64,000 nucleotides of DNA from NCBI RefSeq assembly GCF_002160985.1, contig NZ_NFLQ01000005.1, positions 62,001 to 126,000 of the forward strand. Direction: 5' to 3'. Source of the stretch: Lachnoclostridium sp. An118 (GTDB lineage: Bacteria; Bacillota; Clostridia; Lachnospirales; Lachnospiraceae). Both the position numbers and the translations under genes were made by a program. Shown here one piece after another: positions 24,089 through 33,138 of this stretch (position 1 is its first letter; each line of letters begins with the position of its first letter). Under the pieces are notes generated by a model, which saw only the letters and a list, made by a program, of their open reading frames with translations, was not told the DNA's origin and made no database searches.

Positions 24089-25057
24089 CTACAGCATAAA
24101 AAGGACCGCCGCCTTCAGGGCTCCAAGGACAAGGAGCTGGAGAAGGGCGGTGGCATACTCCAGGCGGCAGGCCCGCCTGATATCCTGCCGCTCTATGGGC
24201 CGTATCCCGTCGCCGATAAAGGGCTTTCTGACAAGCTTCCCAAAATACCAGGCATCCCCCGCCAGCTGCACATCCAGGGCCCCTGCCATGACCGCCTCCG
24301 TGTGGGCCGCGTTGGGGCTCTTGTGTTTCTTCCTGTCCCGCTTCAATATCCGCCACGCGTTCTTCCCGTCGTACCCGGCAAGGAAGGCGGCGGCGGTCAT
24401 AAAGAGAGCGCTCAGGCGGGCCGGGATAAAGTTAGCCGCATCGTCCAGTCTGGCGGCGCAGGTGCCGAAATACCGGTATTTCTCATTCTTATAGCCCACC
24501 ATGGAGTCCATGGTGTTCACCGCCTTGTAGGCAAATCCCCCCAGAGGGCCTGCCAGTATCATGTAAAACAGGGGGGCCGTGACGCCGTCGGAGGTGTTCT
24601 CCGCCACCGTCTCCACAGCCGCCTTGATGACCCCCTCCTCGGTCAGGTCCCGGGTGTCTCTCCCCACGATCATGGAGACGGCCCGCCGGCCGGCCTCCAG
24701 CCCCTCCTTCTCCAGAGCCTCCTCCACCTTCAGGCTCTCTGTCCTCAGAGATCTTGCCGCCAGCAGCTGCCAGCAGAAGATGCAGGAGAGGAGGAAAGAG
24801 AGAAGGGGATGGACAAGAGACAAAAAGAAGAGGAGCAGGGCCGGCACACCCACAGAGACAAGAAGGGTCAGGACCACAAGGACGGCCCCCGCCCATCTCT
24901 CCCCCCTCCTGCCTGCCGGGAAGAGCCGCCGGAGGATTTTCTCCAGCCTGCTGATGACCCAGCCTATGCCCTGCACCGGGTGCCAGAGCTCCCTTGGGTC
25001 CCCCAGGATAAAATCAACTATAGATCCGATGATCAATGCCGCCAGTGACTGTACCAT
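24089..25057 (-). CDS. cbiB: Adenosylcobinamide-phosphate synthase
   Basis: The start at 25057 gives 322 residues, MVQSLAALIIGSIVDFILGDP, a typical CbiB N-terminus; it overlaps the 3' end of cobC by 44 bases. Several membrane segments, the GDPRELWHPVQGIGW motif and the loop AENTSDGVTAPLFYMILAGP identify the family. It attaches aminopropanol phosphate to adenosylcobyric acid at the membrane. Confidence 0.93.
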   Translation of the reverse strand: MVQSLAALIIGSIVDFILGDPRELWHPVQGIGWVISRLEKILRRLFPAGRRGERWAGAVLVVLTLLVSVGVPALLLFFLSLVHPLLSFLLSCIFCWQLLAARSLRTESLKVEEALEKEGLEAGRRAVSMIVGRDTRDLTEEGVIKAAVETVAENTSDGVTAPLFYMILAGPLGGFAYKAVNTMDSMVGYKNEKYRYFGTCAARLDDAANFIPARLSALFMTAAAFLAGYDGKNAWRILKRDRKKHKSPNAAHTEAVMAGALDVQLAGDAWYFGKLVRKPFIGDGIRPIERQDIRRACRLEYATALLQLLVLGALKAAVLFML

Positions 25058-25619
25058 CCAGCTGTCCGTCCTTCCATTTGTTCTCGTCAATCTCCAGTAT
25101 GTATCCCTCTCCGTTCTCCACATTCCAGCCATAGTAGCTGCTGCCCTCTATGACCTGGGAGAGGACCGCCATGATGACGCCCCCGTGGACGCAGCAGGCG
25201 ATGGAGCCATAGCCCCTCTTTCTGCTGGTCTCCACTGTCTCCCGCAGCGCCTCCAGGCACCGGGCGTTAAAGCCGGGGATGCTCTCCCCGCCGGGGAAGG
25301 TGTCCGCCCCTGACCTGCCGATGAAGGCGTCGTAGGCCGGATCTCCCAGCAGCTCCTCGTGGGTCTTCCCCTCCAGGATGCCAAAGTCGCACTCCCGGAA
25401 ACCCTCCACCACCTCCGGGGTGCGTCCCCGGAAGATAGTCTGCGCCGTCTGCACGCAGCGCAGCATGGGGCTGGAAAAAATGTGCTCCGGCTGGGGGTAG
25501 GTCCGATTTTGCAGCGCCTCCAGCCCCTCCCGGGACACCGGCTCGTCCGTCCCGCCCCCGATAAACCTGTGTACTTTGTTTCCTTCTGTCTGTCCGTGAC
25601 GGACCAGTGTGATCTTCAT
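25014..25619 (-). CDS. cobC: Histidine phosphatase, probable alpha-ribazole phosphatase
   Basis: Starting at ATG 25619 gives 201 residues with the phosphohistidine motif LVRHGQTEGN at residues 5-14 and the second histidine in CCVHGGVIMAV. In a cobalamin operon the likely job is removal of the phosphate from alpha-ribazole 5'-phosphate or from cobalamin phosphate. The sequence alone would only support the histidine phosphatase superfamily. It begins five bases after cobS ends and its tail overlaps cbiB. Confidence 0.85.
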   Translation of the reverse strand: MKITLVRHGQTEGNKVHRFIGGGTDEPVSREGLEALQNRTYPQPEHIFSSPMLRCVQTAQTIFRGRTPEVVEGFRECDFGILEGKTHEELLGDPAYDAFIGRSGADTFPGGESIPGFNARCLEALRETVETSRKRGYGSIACCVHGGVIMAVLSQVIEGSSYYGWNVENGEGYILEIDENKWKDGQLDGTVTGGIDHRIYS

Positions 25620-25624
25620 CTGTT

Positions 25625-26383
25625 CTACCCTGTCACCGCCATGGCCAGCAGGATGACCAGCTCGCAAAGCTGCACAAAATATCCCGCCAGGTCTCCGGTG
25701 ATCCCTCCGAATTGTTTTCTGCTCATGTGATAGTACCATCCAAAGACGGCCGCCGCCGCTGCCGCCGAAAGCCCTCCTCTCCAGCCTCCAAGCCACAGAA
25801 GAAGGCCCCCCTCCAGGACGAGGAGAAGGGCGAGGAAGAGGACTGCCCGCCGCTTGCTAGCCCTCCGGGCGAACATGGCCACGTAGGAGCCGCTCTTCTT
25901 AGCCTTCGGAAAGCAGAGCACCGACAGGCCGCTCAAGGTCCGGCTGACCATGTAGCCCAGGCAGACACATGAGAGCCCGGGCCCCGGCTCCAGGGCGCAC
26001 CAGGCGCCAAAGGAGAGGATCAGGTAGAGACCGCAGCCCATGACCGCGAAGGCCCCTGTGTGGCTGTCCTTTAAGATGGCCAGCTTCTTCTCCTTATCCC
26101 CGCAGGAGGCCAGGGCGTCCCTCGTGTCCATGTACCCGTCCATGTGGATGCCCCCTGAGACCCACAGGGGCAGGGCCGTCAGGACAGCCCCCAGGAGGAG
26201 GGGGGACAGTCCCAGGAAGAGGCCCCCTTCAAAGCAGAGCCAGGCAAGAGCCCCCAGGACTGTTCCCACAAAGGGAAAATAGCACATGACATAGTCCATG
26301 GAGGAGTGCTCCCAGTCCGGCTGGGGCACCGGGATGCGGGAGTACATGCTGAAGGCGATGAGAAAGCTGTTGACCTGTTTCAT
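25625..26383 (-). CDS. cobS: Adenosylcobinamide-GDP ribazoletransferase (cobalamin synthase)
   Basis: This 252-residue integral membrane protein has six to seven hydrophobic segments and the CobS signature GGIHMDGYMDTRDALAS, whose acidic residues bind metal and substrate. It joins alpha-ribazole (or its phosphate) to adenosylcobinamide-GDP. Its start overlaps the cobU stop by four bases (ATGA). Confidence 0.93.
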   Translation of the reverse strand: MKQVNSFLIAFSMYSRIPVPQPDWEHSSMDYVMCYFPFVGTVLGALAWLCFEGGLFLGLSPLLLGAVLTALPLWVSGGIHMDGYMDTRDALASCGDKEKKLAILKDSHTGAFAVMGCGLYLILSFGAWCALEPGPGLSCVCLGYMVSRTLSGLSVLCFPKAKKSGSYVAMFARRASKRRAVLFLALLLVLEGGLLLWLGGWRGGLSAAAAAAVFGWYYHMSRKQFGGITGDLAGYFVQLCELVILLAMAVTG

Positions 26384-26925
26384 CGGCTCTCCACCTCGCT
26401 TAGCAGCTCGCCGCCCTTGAGCACCAGGGGCAGGCCGAACTTCACTTCCACCACCACGTCCGCCTCCTTTGCCAGCAGCTGGTTCACCCGGCCGGACTCC
26501 TTTACATACCTGCGCATCTCCGGGTCCATGGGCACCTCCGAGAAGGCGTCCTGGGCGATGACGATGAGGTCCTCCGCCTGGCCCTTCAGATGCCGGATGC
26601 CCTCCATGATGTAGGTGGCTGTATCCTGCGGATGCTTAGCATTAGGGCTGTACAGCTCATTGGCCAGCAGATTGGTCATGCACTCCAGGAGGACCAGCCG
26701 CTCCCCGGACAGGTCCAGAGTCTCCAGGGACAGTCCCTGCTCCACTGTGCGGAAGTTCTTTCCCTCCCGCATCCTCCTGTGGTCCTGTATCCTCCGCTCC
26801 ATCTCCTCGTCAATGTCCGTCAGAGTGGCCAGGTAGACCTTTTCTTCGGGGCACAGCTTCACAGCCAGGTCCTCCGCGTAGGCGGATTTTCCGCTGCCGC
26901 TCCCTCCAAAAATCATGTACAGCAT
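26380..26925 (-). CDS. cobU: Adenosylcobinamide kinase / adenosylcobinamide-phosphate guanylyltransferase
   Basis: The ATG at 26925 has AGGAG seven bases upstream, giving 181 residues. The P-loop GGSGSGKSAYAEDLA lies at residues 6-20, and the guanylylated histidine is in IQDHRRMREGKNFRTVE. It phosphorylates and then guanylylates cobinamide. It sits between cobT and cobS, the standard nucleotide-loop gene order. Confidence 0.94.
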   Translation of the reverse strand: MLYMIFGGSGSGKSAYAEDLAVKLCPEEKVYLATLTDIDEEMERRIQDHRRMREGKNFRTVEQGLSLETLDLSGERLVLLECMTNLLANELYSPNAKHPQDTATYIMEGIRHLKGQAEDLIVIAQDAFSEVPMDPEMRRYVKESGRVNQLLAKEADVVVEVKFGLPLVLKGGELLSEVESR

Positions 26926-26944
26926 CGCTTGTCTCCTCTCTTTT

Positions 26945-28021
26945 CTATGCTTCCCCGCCCAAGGGCTTGTAAGCCTCGATCTGGATGCCGTCAAAATCCG
27001 GCATCTTCCGGTAGACCTCCAGGGTCATGTCCAGGAGGGGCATCAGGGCCACCGCGCCGGTCCCCTCTCCCAGCTTCATGTGACAGCCGATGAAGGCCTC
27101 CTTCCCAAGCTCTTTTAATATCCGCCCCATGCCCGGCTCCCCGGACATGTGGGAGGGCAGGATAAAGCGCTCCGTCCCTGGGGCGATGCGGCAGGCCAGA
27201 AGGGCCGCCGCCGCGGAGATAAATCCGTCCATCACCACCGGCAGGCGCTCCATGGCGCCGCCCAGGAAGACGCCTGCCAGGCCTCCGATGTCAAAACCTC
27301 CCACCTTGGCAAGAACGTCTATGGGGTCTGCCGGGTCCGGCTTCCACAGTCCAATGGCCCGGCGGATCACCTCGCGCTTTCTCTGAAGCCCCGCATCCGA
27401 CAGGCCGGCCCCCCTGCCGGAGAGCCTCTCCGGGTCCTCCCCCAGGAGGACAGAGGCCACGGCGCTGCTGGTGGTAGTGTTGCCGATGCCCATCTCCCCG
27501 GTGAGGAGGATCTGGTAGCCCTCTTTTTTCAGCCTTTTTGCCGCCCGGATGCCGGCAAGGATGGAGCCCTCCGCCTCCTCCCGGGTCATGGCCGGCTCCT
27601 TCAACATGTTCTTTGTGCCGTAGGCTATCTTGTCGGTGTACACCTTCGTGTCAGTCGCCACGCCGATATCTATGGGGAACACATCCACCCCGGCCGCCCG
27701 GCTCATGATGCAGGCGGAGGTGAGGCCCCTGGAAAAGTTGTCCGTCACCACCGCGGTGACGCTGCTGTCAGTCTGGGAGATGCCCTCCTCCACCACGCCG
27801 TTGTCCGCGCACATGACGATGAGTCCCTTTTTGTCAATAGACACATCCGCCGTGCCCGTCATACCCGCCATCTGCGTGACGGCATCCTCCAGGGTGCCAA
27901 GTCCGAAGAGAGGCTTGGCGATGGAGAGCCACCTGCTTTGGCATTTCTCCATAGCCGCCCTGTCGGGGGAGGGGATGTCCTCCTTTCCCGGTATCTTTAT
28001 CTCACTGTCTCTTGTTTCCAT
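26945..28021 (-). CDS. cobT: Nicotinate-nucleotide--dimethylbenzimidazole phosphoribosyltransferase
   Basis: The ATG at 28021 gives 358 residues and overlaps the cbiA 3' end by 20 bases. Hallmarks are VMCADNGVVEEGISQT, LLTGEMGIGNTTTSSA, GGFDIGGLAGVFLGGA and the catalytic glutamate in MKLGEGTGAV near the C-terminus. It makes alpha-ribazole phosphate from a lower-ligand base. No bluB or bza genes for 5,6-dimethylbenzimidazole synthesis are seen here, so the base may be imported or made elsewhere. Confidence 0.94.
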   Translation of the reverse strand: METRDSEIKIPGKEDIPSPDRAAMEKCQSRWLSIAKPLFGLGTLEDAVTQMAGMTGTADVSIDKKGLIVMCADNGVVEEGISQTDSSVTAVVTDNFSRGLTSACIMSRAAGVDVFPIDIGVATDTKVYTDKIAYGTKNMLKEPAMTREEAEGSILAGIRAAKRLKKEGYQILLTGEMGIGNTTTSSAVASVLLGEDPERLSGRGAGLSDAGLQRKREVIRRAIGLWKPDPADPIDVLAKVGGFDIGGLAGVFLGGAMERLPVVMDGFISAAAALLACRIAPGTERFILPSHMSGEPGMGRILKELGKEAFIGCHMKLGEGTGAVALMPLLDMTLEVYRKMPDFDGIQIEAYKPLGGEA

Positions 28022-29426
28022 ATTCTTCCGCCTTTCTGACAAATCTTCCGGCCATCTCCACACAGGAATACAGATACAGGTGAGGGAAGCCCGCATAGAA
28101 GCCCTCCCCCATTTGTCCGCAGGTCCAGCTCCTGCCTGTGACCGGCTTTCTGGCAAGGAGAGCCTCCCCTGTGTCCGCTGTGTCCATGTAGTGGAACTCG
28201 TGTCCGCGGATGCTCTCCCCATGCACAAGGACCTCCCCGCTCTCTTCTGATGCCGCAGCTTTCCCGTCCTCCGCCGGGGTCAGGGTGACATAGCCGAACC
28301 TGGAGAGCTTTCCCGTATAGCGGCTCTTTCCGGGAAGGAGGCCGGCCATCCGGTGGCCCCTTCCCTCCCGGTCTTCCAGCTCCTCCAGAAGATAGAGAAA
28401 GCCCCCACACTCCGCCAGGCAGGGCATCCCCGACTGAATGCGGGTCTTTATGGAGTGCCTCATGGAGACATTCTCCGCCAGCTCCCCGCCGTGGAGCTCC
28501 GGGTAGCCGCCTCCCAGCAGGAGGGCGTCCGCCTCCCCGGGGACCCCTTCATCTTTCATGGGAGAAAAGGGGATGAGCCTGGCTCCCAGCTTTTCAAGGA
28601 GCCGCAGATTGTCCTTGTAATAGAAGGAAAAGGCCGGGTCCCTGGCCACTGCGATGACTGGTCCCTTTGGGGATGTTTCTCTCTGCAAATGCAGGTCCGG
28701 GAAGAGGCGCTCTCTTCTCTCCTCCAGGGCCGGCGCCTCCGCCCCTATCTTCTCCAGCAGCTCCAGGTCCAGCGTCTCCTGGCAGGTCTGTCCCAGCCGG
28801 TCCATCTGCTCCTTCAGCCCCTCTATCTCCTGAGGCATGACAAGCCCCAGATGGCGGCTCTCCATAGTGATCCCCTCCAGCTTTGGAAGATAGCCGCAGA
28901 CAGCAAGGCCCAGCCGCTCCTCTGTCATAGTCTTCAGGGCGGGGTAGCGCATAGGGGACACCCGGTTGAATATCACGCCCCGTATCCGCCTGTCCTCCAT
29001 AAAGTCCATAAAGCCACGGATAAGAGCCAGGACAGACACGCTGGACCTTGCCCCGTCCACCACCAGGATGACCGGCGCCTCCAGAGCTCGGGCCACGTCC
29101 CAGGTGCTGGCCCGGGTCGTGACTCCTCCCAGGCCGTCATAGAGTCCCATGACGCCCTCCACAACGGAGAGGTCAGCCGGACTTACATCCTCCAGGAAGA
29201 GCTGCCGGGTCAGCTCCTCCCCAGCGAAAAAGGTGTCCAGGTTCTTGGAGGGGGTCCCCAGGACTGTCTCGTGGAACATAGGGTCTATGTAATCCGGGCC
29301 GCACTTGAAGGCCGCCGCCCGGCGCCCCTCCTTTTTCAGGGCTGACAAAAGCCCGCATGTCACCAGCGTCTTGCCGCTGCCGCTGGAGGGAGCGGCGATG
29401 ACAAGTCTGGGCGCTTTTTTCCTCAT
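28002..29426 (-). CDS. cbiA: Cobyrinate a,c-diamide synthase
   Basis: This 474-residue protein has an ATPase half starting with the P-loop APSSGSGKTLVTCGL and KCGPDYIDPMFH, and an amidotransferase half with the nucleophile in PCLAECGGFLYL and a C-terminal histidine near FYAGFPHLYLYS. It amidates side chains a and c of cobyrinate. Its start overlaps the end of the cbiJ-cbiE-cbiT fusion by four bases. Confidence 0.94.
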   Translation of the reverse strand: MRKKAPRLVIAAPSSGSGKTLVTCGLLSALKKEGRRAAAFKCGPDYIDPMFHETVLGTPSKNLDTFFAGEELTRQLFLEDVSPADLSVVEGVMGLYDGLGGVTTRASTWDVARALEAPVILVVDGARSSVSVLALIRGFMDFMEDRRIRGVIFNRVSPMRYPALKTMTEERLGLAVCGYLPKLEGITMESRHLGLVMPQEIEGLKEQMDRLGQTCQETLDLELLEKIGAEAPALEERRERLFPDLHLQRETSPKGPVIAVARDPAFSFYYKDNLRLLEKLGARLIPFSPMKDEGVPGEADALLLGGGYPELHGGELAENVSMRHSIKTRIQSGMPCLAECGGFLYLLEELEDREGRGHRMAGLLPGKSRYTGKLSRFGYVTLTPAEDGKAAASEESGEVLVHGESIRGHEFHYMDTADTGEALLARKPVTGRSWTCGQMGEGFYAGFPHLYLYSCVEMAGRFVRKAEEYGNKRQ

Positions 29427-31396
29427 TGCTGTCCCTCTCCTTCAAATGTAACGATGTAGACCGGGTTCTGGCCCTCCATCATCTGGTAATCCCCGGCCTT
29501 TTTCCCCTTAGACACCTGTACCTGCAAGATCTCAGCCGGATGGCTTTCAAACGCCTGCATGCAGGCCATGCACTCTGCTACCGTGTTGATGGTGATGGCT
29601 GACACCACCACCCTGGCACCCGGGTTTTTCTCCCAGATGGCAGCCAGTATCCGGCGCAGATTTCCTCCGCTTCCTCCGACAAATGCCAGGTCCGGGGCAG
29701 GAAGGTCCCGGAGGATTTCCGGCGCCTCCCCGTGGACAGGGCGGATGTTGGACACATGGAAGCGGAGCATGTTCTTGTGTATGAGGGAGAGCCCCTCCTC
29801 ATTTTTCTCCACCGCGTACACCATGCCGTCTATGGCTCTTTTGGCGAGCTGGATGGACACCGCCCCGGTGCCGGCTCCCACGTCGTAGATGACCGCGTCC
29901 TTTGCAGGGGTCATCCTGGAGAGTATCACGCTTCGCACCTCGCTCTTGGTCATGGGCACCTTCCCCCGGACAAAATCTCCGTCCCTTCCGTCCGATGGCT
30001 CCGGACGGCGGGAGCGGGGCAGCTCCATGTAGACCACACTCAGCCCGTCCCACTCCGTCCCGCTCTTTGCCAGCCGCTCTGCCAGCCCCTGTACGATCCT
30101 CTCCCCCGGATAGGAGAGGCGGCTGCCCACATACACCCTGGCCCTTCCCCAGCCGTATCTGCACAGCCTCGTCAGCACGGACTGCACCTCTTTTCCGCTG
30201 CTCACCAGCAGGAAGACCCGGCCGGATTCCCGGAGGTAGTCCAGGTAGTTGCAGCTTCTCCCGTGGATGCTCAGGAGCGGCACGCCCTCCATGCCGACGC
30301 CGATGCGGGCCGCCATACAGGAGACGGAGGAGATACCCGGAAGGACCGTCACATCGTACTCCTTAAGCTCCTCCTTTAATCCGGCCGCTCCACTGTAAAA
30401 TCCGGTGTCGCCGGAGAGAAGGATGGCGATCCGGCGGTACCTGGAGTTCATCTGGATAAATTCGTGTATCTTCTCCGCACGGTACTCCTCATAGTGCTCC
30501 ACCGGGATATTCTCCGCTGCCTTCAGCATCCGCTCCGCCCCTATCAGCACGTCGGCGCTCTCCATGGCCTCCCGGGCCTCCCCGGTGAGACATTTCCCAT
30601 CCCCAGGCCCCACGCCGATAAGGACGATTTTCCTGGGATCGCGGAAGCCGTACTTCTCCGCCAGCATAAGGAAGACCTCCTTCAGGGGAAGCCCTCTCTC
30701 CTGGGGCCTGCCAATGACAATGGGAACTGCCCCCGCCTTCCTGGCCGCCTCCATCTTCTCCTGAAAGCCGCCGATCTTGCCGGAGTCCTTTGTCACCAGA
30801 TAGCGGGCCTTCACGTGGACGAGGAGCTGCTCGTTCATCCCTTCCGAGAAGGGCCCCTGCATGGCAATGAGGTGCTTCCCCTCAAATCCCTTCGCCACCG
30901 CGTGCTCCACCGCCTCCTTTGTGGAGAGCACCCGCAGGAAGCATCGCCTCCTGTAATCCGGGATGCGGGTATAGGGGTCCAGCTCCTTGCTGCCTGTAGT
31001 GATCAGGATATTGCCCTTCTTGTCTGCCAGGTAGGCGGCTGCGTCCCGGATATTCTTCACCCACACGGCATTCTCGCCGCCGGCGGCTCCTTCCCGGAGC
31101 ACCCGCACACAGGGAATGTCCTCCTTCTCACACATAGTCCGGATGTTCTTTGACACCTCCATGGCAAAAGGGTGGGTGGCATCGATGACAAGCTCCGCCT
31201 GACATCCTCTTGCCAGCTCGCCCATACCTGCCACGTCCAGCCTTCCTGCCAGGACATGGATGTTTTCCCCGTCTTCCACAAGCTCCCTGCCATACTCGGT
31301 AGCCGTGCACACATACACCTCCGGCGCATGTCCCCGGAGGTATTCCGCAATCCTTCTCCCCTCTGTCGTACCTGCAAAAACTAAAATACTAGCCAT
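29423..31396 (-). CDS. Triple fusion: cobalt-precorrin-6A reductase / precorrin-7 C5-methyltransferase / precorrin-6B C15-methyltransferase
   Basis: The ATG at 31396 has AGAGGG seven bases upstream, giving 657 residues. Residues 1-250 are CbiJ/CobK (LVFAGTTEGRRIAEYLRG, then LITTGSKELDPYTRIP, then LVTKDSGKIGGFQEKMEAA). Residues 255-465 are CbiE (IVLIGVGPGDGKCLTGEA, LLSGDTGFYSGA). Residues 485-655 are CbiT, with the SAM-binding YDVGAGTGAVSIQLA. CbiE-CbiT fusion is common; adding CbiJ upstream in one chain is less so. The middle steps of ring modification would thus occur on one polypeptide: reduction, C-5 and C-15 methylation, and decarboxylation. It overlaps cbiH at the 5' end and cbiA at the 3' end. 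Confidence 0.93.
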   Translation of the reverse strand: MASILVFAGTTEGRRIAEYLRGHAPEVYVCTATEYGRELVEDGENIHVLAGRLDVAGMGELARGCQAELVIDATHPFAMEVSKNIRTMCEKEDIPCVRVLREGAAGGENAVWVKNIRDAAAYLADKKGNILITTGSKELDPYTRIPDYRRRCFLRVLSTKEAVEHAVAKGFEGKHLIAMQGPFSEGMNEQLLVHVKARYLVTKDSGKIGGFQEKMEAARKAGAVPIVIGRPQERGLPLKEVFLMLAEKYGFRDPRKIVLIGVGPGDGKCLTGEAREAMESADVLIGAERMLKAAENIPVEHYEEYRAEKIHEFIQMNSRYRRIAILLSGDTGFYSGAAGLKEELKEYDVTVLPGISSVSCMAARIGVGMEGVPLLSIHGRSCNYLDYLRESGRVFLLVSSGKEVQSVLTRLCRYGWGRARVYVGSRLSYPGERIVQGLAERLAKSGTEWDGLSVVYMELPRSRRPEPSDGRDGDFVRGKVPMTKSEVRSVILSRMTPAKDAVIYDVGAGTGAVSIQLAKRAIDGMVYAVEKNEEGLSLIHKNMLRFHVSNIRPVHGEAPEILRDLPAPDLAFVGGSGGNLRRILAAIWEKNPGARVVVSAITINTVAECMACMQAFESHPAEILQVQVSKGKKAGDYQMMEGQNPVYIVTFEGEGQQ

Positions 31397-32129
31397 TTTC
31401 ATACCCTCTTGGTGTGATCATGTGTCCTTTGAATGCCTTTGTCTGTGAGTTTCCGATGAACACTGTTGTAAACATATCCGTCCGGGCATCTTCCAGCTCC
31501 CTCAGGGTACAGATATGATACGTCTCCCCCTCCCGGCCGATGTTGGCCGCATAGCCGCAGACCGTATCGCCGCTCTGATACTCCTCTATGATGCGGCAGG
31601 CCTTTTTCAGATAGTCCGCCCGTTTCCTGCTGGATGGATTGTAAAGGCAGATGACAAAATCCGCCTGGGCCGCGCTGCGCAGCCTCCTCTCGATCTTCTC
31701 CCAGGGCGTCAGGAGGTCGCTCAGGCTGATGAGCGCAAAATCGTGGATCAGAGGCGCGCCAAGAAGGGCTGCACCCGAGAGGGCTGCCGTCACCCCGGGC
31801 ACTACCTCCACCTCCACCTGGGGGTAATCCTTCCCCATAGAGTAGATAAGGCCCGCCATGCCGTAGACGCCGGCATCCCCGCTGCACACCATGGCCGTGG
31901 TCTTTCCGGCCGCCGCCATCTCCAGAGCCAGGCGGCACCTCTCCTCCTCCTTCCTCATGGGAGTGGTGAGGAATTCCTTCTCCGGATAGTAGTCCCTTAT
32001 GAGGTCCACATACACGGTGTAGCCCGCGATCACATCGCAGGACGCAAGGACCCGCGCCGCCCGCATGGTCATATCTTCATAGCTTCCCGGCCCCAGGCCG
32101 ATCACATACAGCTTTGTCAAAATCCACAC
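31389..32129 (-). CDS. cbiH: Cobalt-precorrin-3 C17-methyltransferase
   Basis: This protein of about 246 residues is a class III SAM methyltransferase with LYVIGLGPGSYEDMT at the N-terminus, VCSGDAGVYGMAGL and VVPGVTAALSGAALLGAPL. It methylates C-17 and drives ring contraction. The start is uncertain: GTG at 32129 has GGAAG upstream, TTG at 32120 has GGAG with eight-base spacing, and no ATG fits. Either overlaps cbiG. Confidence 0.9.
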   Translation of the reverse strand: MWILTKLYVIGLGPGSYEDMTMRAARVLASCDVIAGYTVYVDLIRDYYPEKEFLTTPMRKEEERCRLALEMAAAGKTTAMVCSGDAGVYGMAGLIYSMGKDYPQVEVEVVPGVTAALSGAALLGAPLIHDFALISLSDLLTPWEKIERRLRSAAQADFVICLYNPSSRKRADYLKKACRIIEEYQSGDTVCGYAANIGREGETYHICTLRELEDARTDMFTTVFIGNSQTKAFKGHMITPRGYENG

Positions 32130-33138
32130 TCCAATCTTCCGCCGCCAGGGCCAGCGTCATGCCCTGCCCAGCTGTCTTCTCCAGCACGAGCCGCCCTCCG
32201 CCGCTGCCAAGGATGGCGGCCCGCTCGCATACATTTCCAACGCCCACAGTCTCTTCCACAAAGGAGGACTCGCCTGTGACTGCAGTGACCGTCCCCAGCT
32301 GCCCGGCTGTCCAGGTCTCATAGGGGATCTGCCACTTTTCCGCCAGCTCCACAAGGCCCGGCTCCCCCGCCTTCCGGTCAATGCTGGCAAGTCGCCGCAC
32401 CTGACCGGGACATAAGCCCAGGGCTTCCAGCCTTCCAACAAGGAAATCCTCCAGCTCCTGCCGGGGGACGCCCTTTTTGCAGCCCATCCCTGCGGTCAGG
32501 TTGGCAGGCAGGAGGCTGAGGACATGGTCACCGTCCTCCCCTCCCGCCCTCTCCTCCACCGCGATGGCTGCGGGAAAAAGGCCCAGCTTTTGCCGGCTCT
32601 CCACCGGCGTCAGCTCCTCCGGCACCCTGCCAAGGACCGGGAACTCGCTGTAAAATCCTACCTTCTCCCCCTTCAGGATGCGGGCCGAAATGTCCTTTGC
32701 CTTTGTCCTGTCTGTCAGCACAAGGCCGCACTTTTTTGCAAACACGTCCACCGCGAAGCGCCCGTTCACGTCCGTTGCCGTGGTGATGACCGCCTCCGCC
32801 CCCGTGGCCCGGGCCAGAAAGCGGGCCAGGTCGTTGGCACCTCCCACGTGCCCGGAGAGGAGGGGGATGACGAACCGTCCCCCCTCGTCCAGCACCAGCA
32901 CGGCGGGGTCTGTGAATTTATCCCGGATACAGGGGGCCATGAGCCGCACCGCGATGCCCGCCGCGCCGATGAAGACGATCTCCCGGACCTGCTGCCAGTA
33001 CTCCTGAAGGAAAGCCCCGCCCTTTGGCCGCTCCAGCGAAAGGACCGTGCGCCCCGACCTCTCCAGCAGGCCGCGTATCTCCTCCATCTTCTCTTTTCCC
33101 CGGTCTGTGTAGCACACAAGAAGAGCCCTATCTTCCAT
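32077..33138 (-). CDS. cbiG: Cobalt-precorrin-5A hydrolase
   Basis: The ATG at 33138 gives 353 residues. The N-terminal domain has FIGAAGIAVRLMAPCIRDKFTDPAVLV and LLSGHVGGANDLA, and the C-terminal domain NLTAGMGCKKGVPRQELEDFL, both CbiG signatures. It opens the delta-lactone and releases acetaldehyde, a reaction specific to the anaerobic route. It overlaps cbiF by eleven bases and cbiH at the other end. Confidence 0.94.
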   Translation of the reverse strand: MEDRALLVCYTDRGKEKMEEIRGLLERSGRTVLSLERPKGGAFLQEYWQQVREIVFIGAAGIAVRLMAPCIRDKFTDPAVLVLDEGGRFVIPLLSGHVGGANDLARFLARATGAEAVITTATDVNGRFAVDVFAKKCGLVLTDRTKAKDISARILKGEKVGFYSEFPVLGRVPEELTPVESRQKLGLFPAAIAVEERAGGEDGDHVLSLLPANLTAGMGCKKGVPRQELEDFLVGRLEALGLCPGQVRRLASIDRKAGEPGLVELAEKWQIPYETWTAGQLGTVTAVTGESSFVEETVGVGNVCERAAILGSGGGRLVLEKTAGQGMTLALAAEDWSVDFDKAVCDRPGAGKL

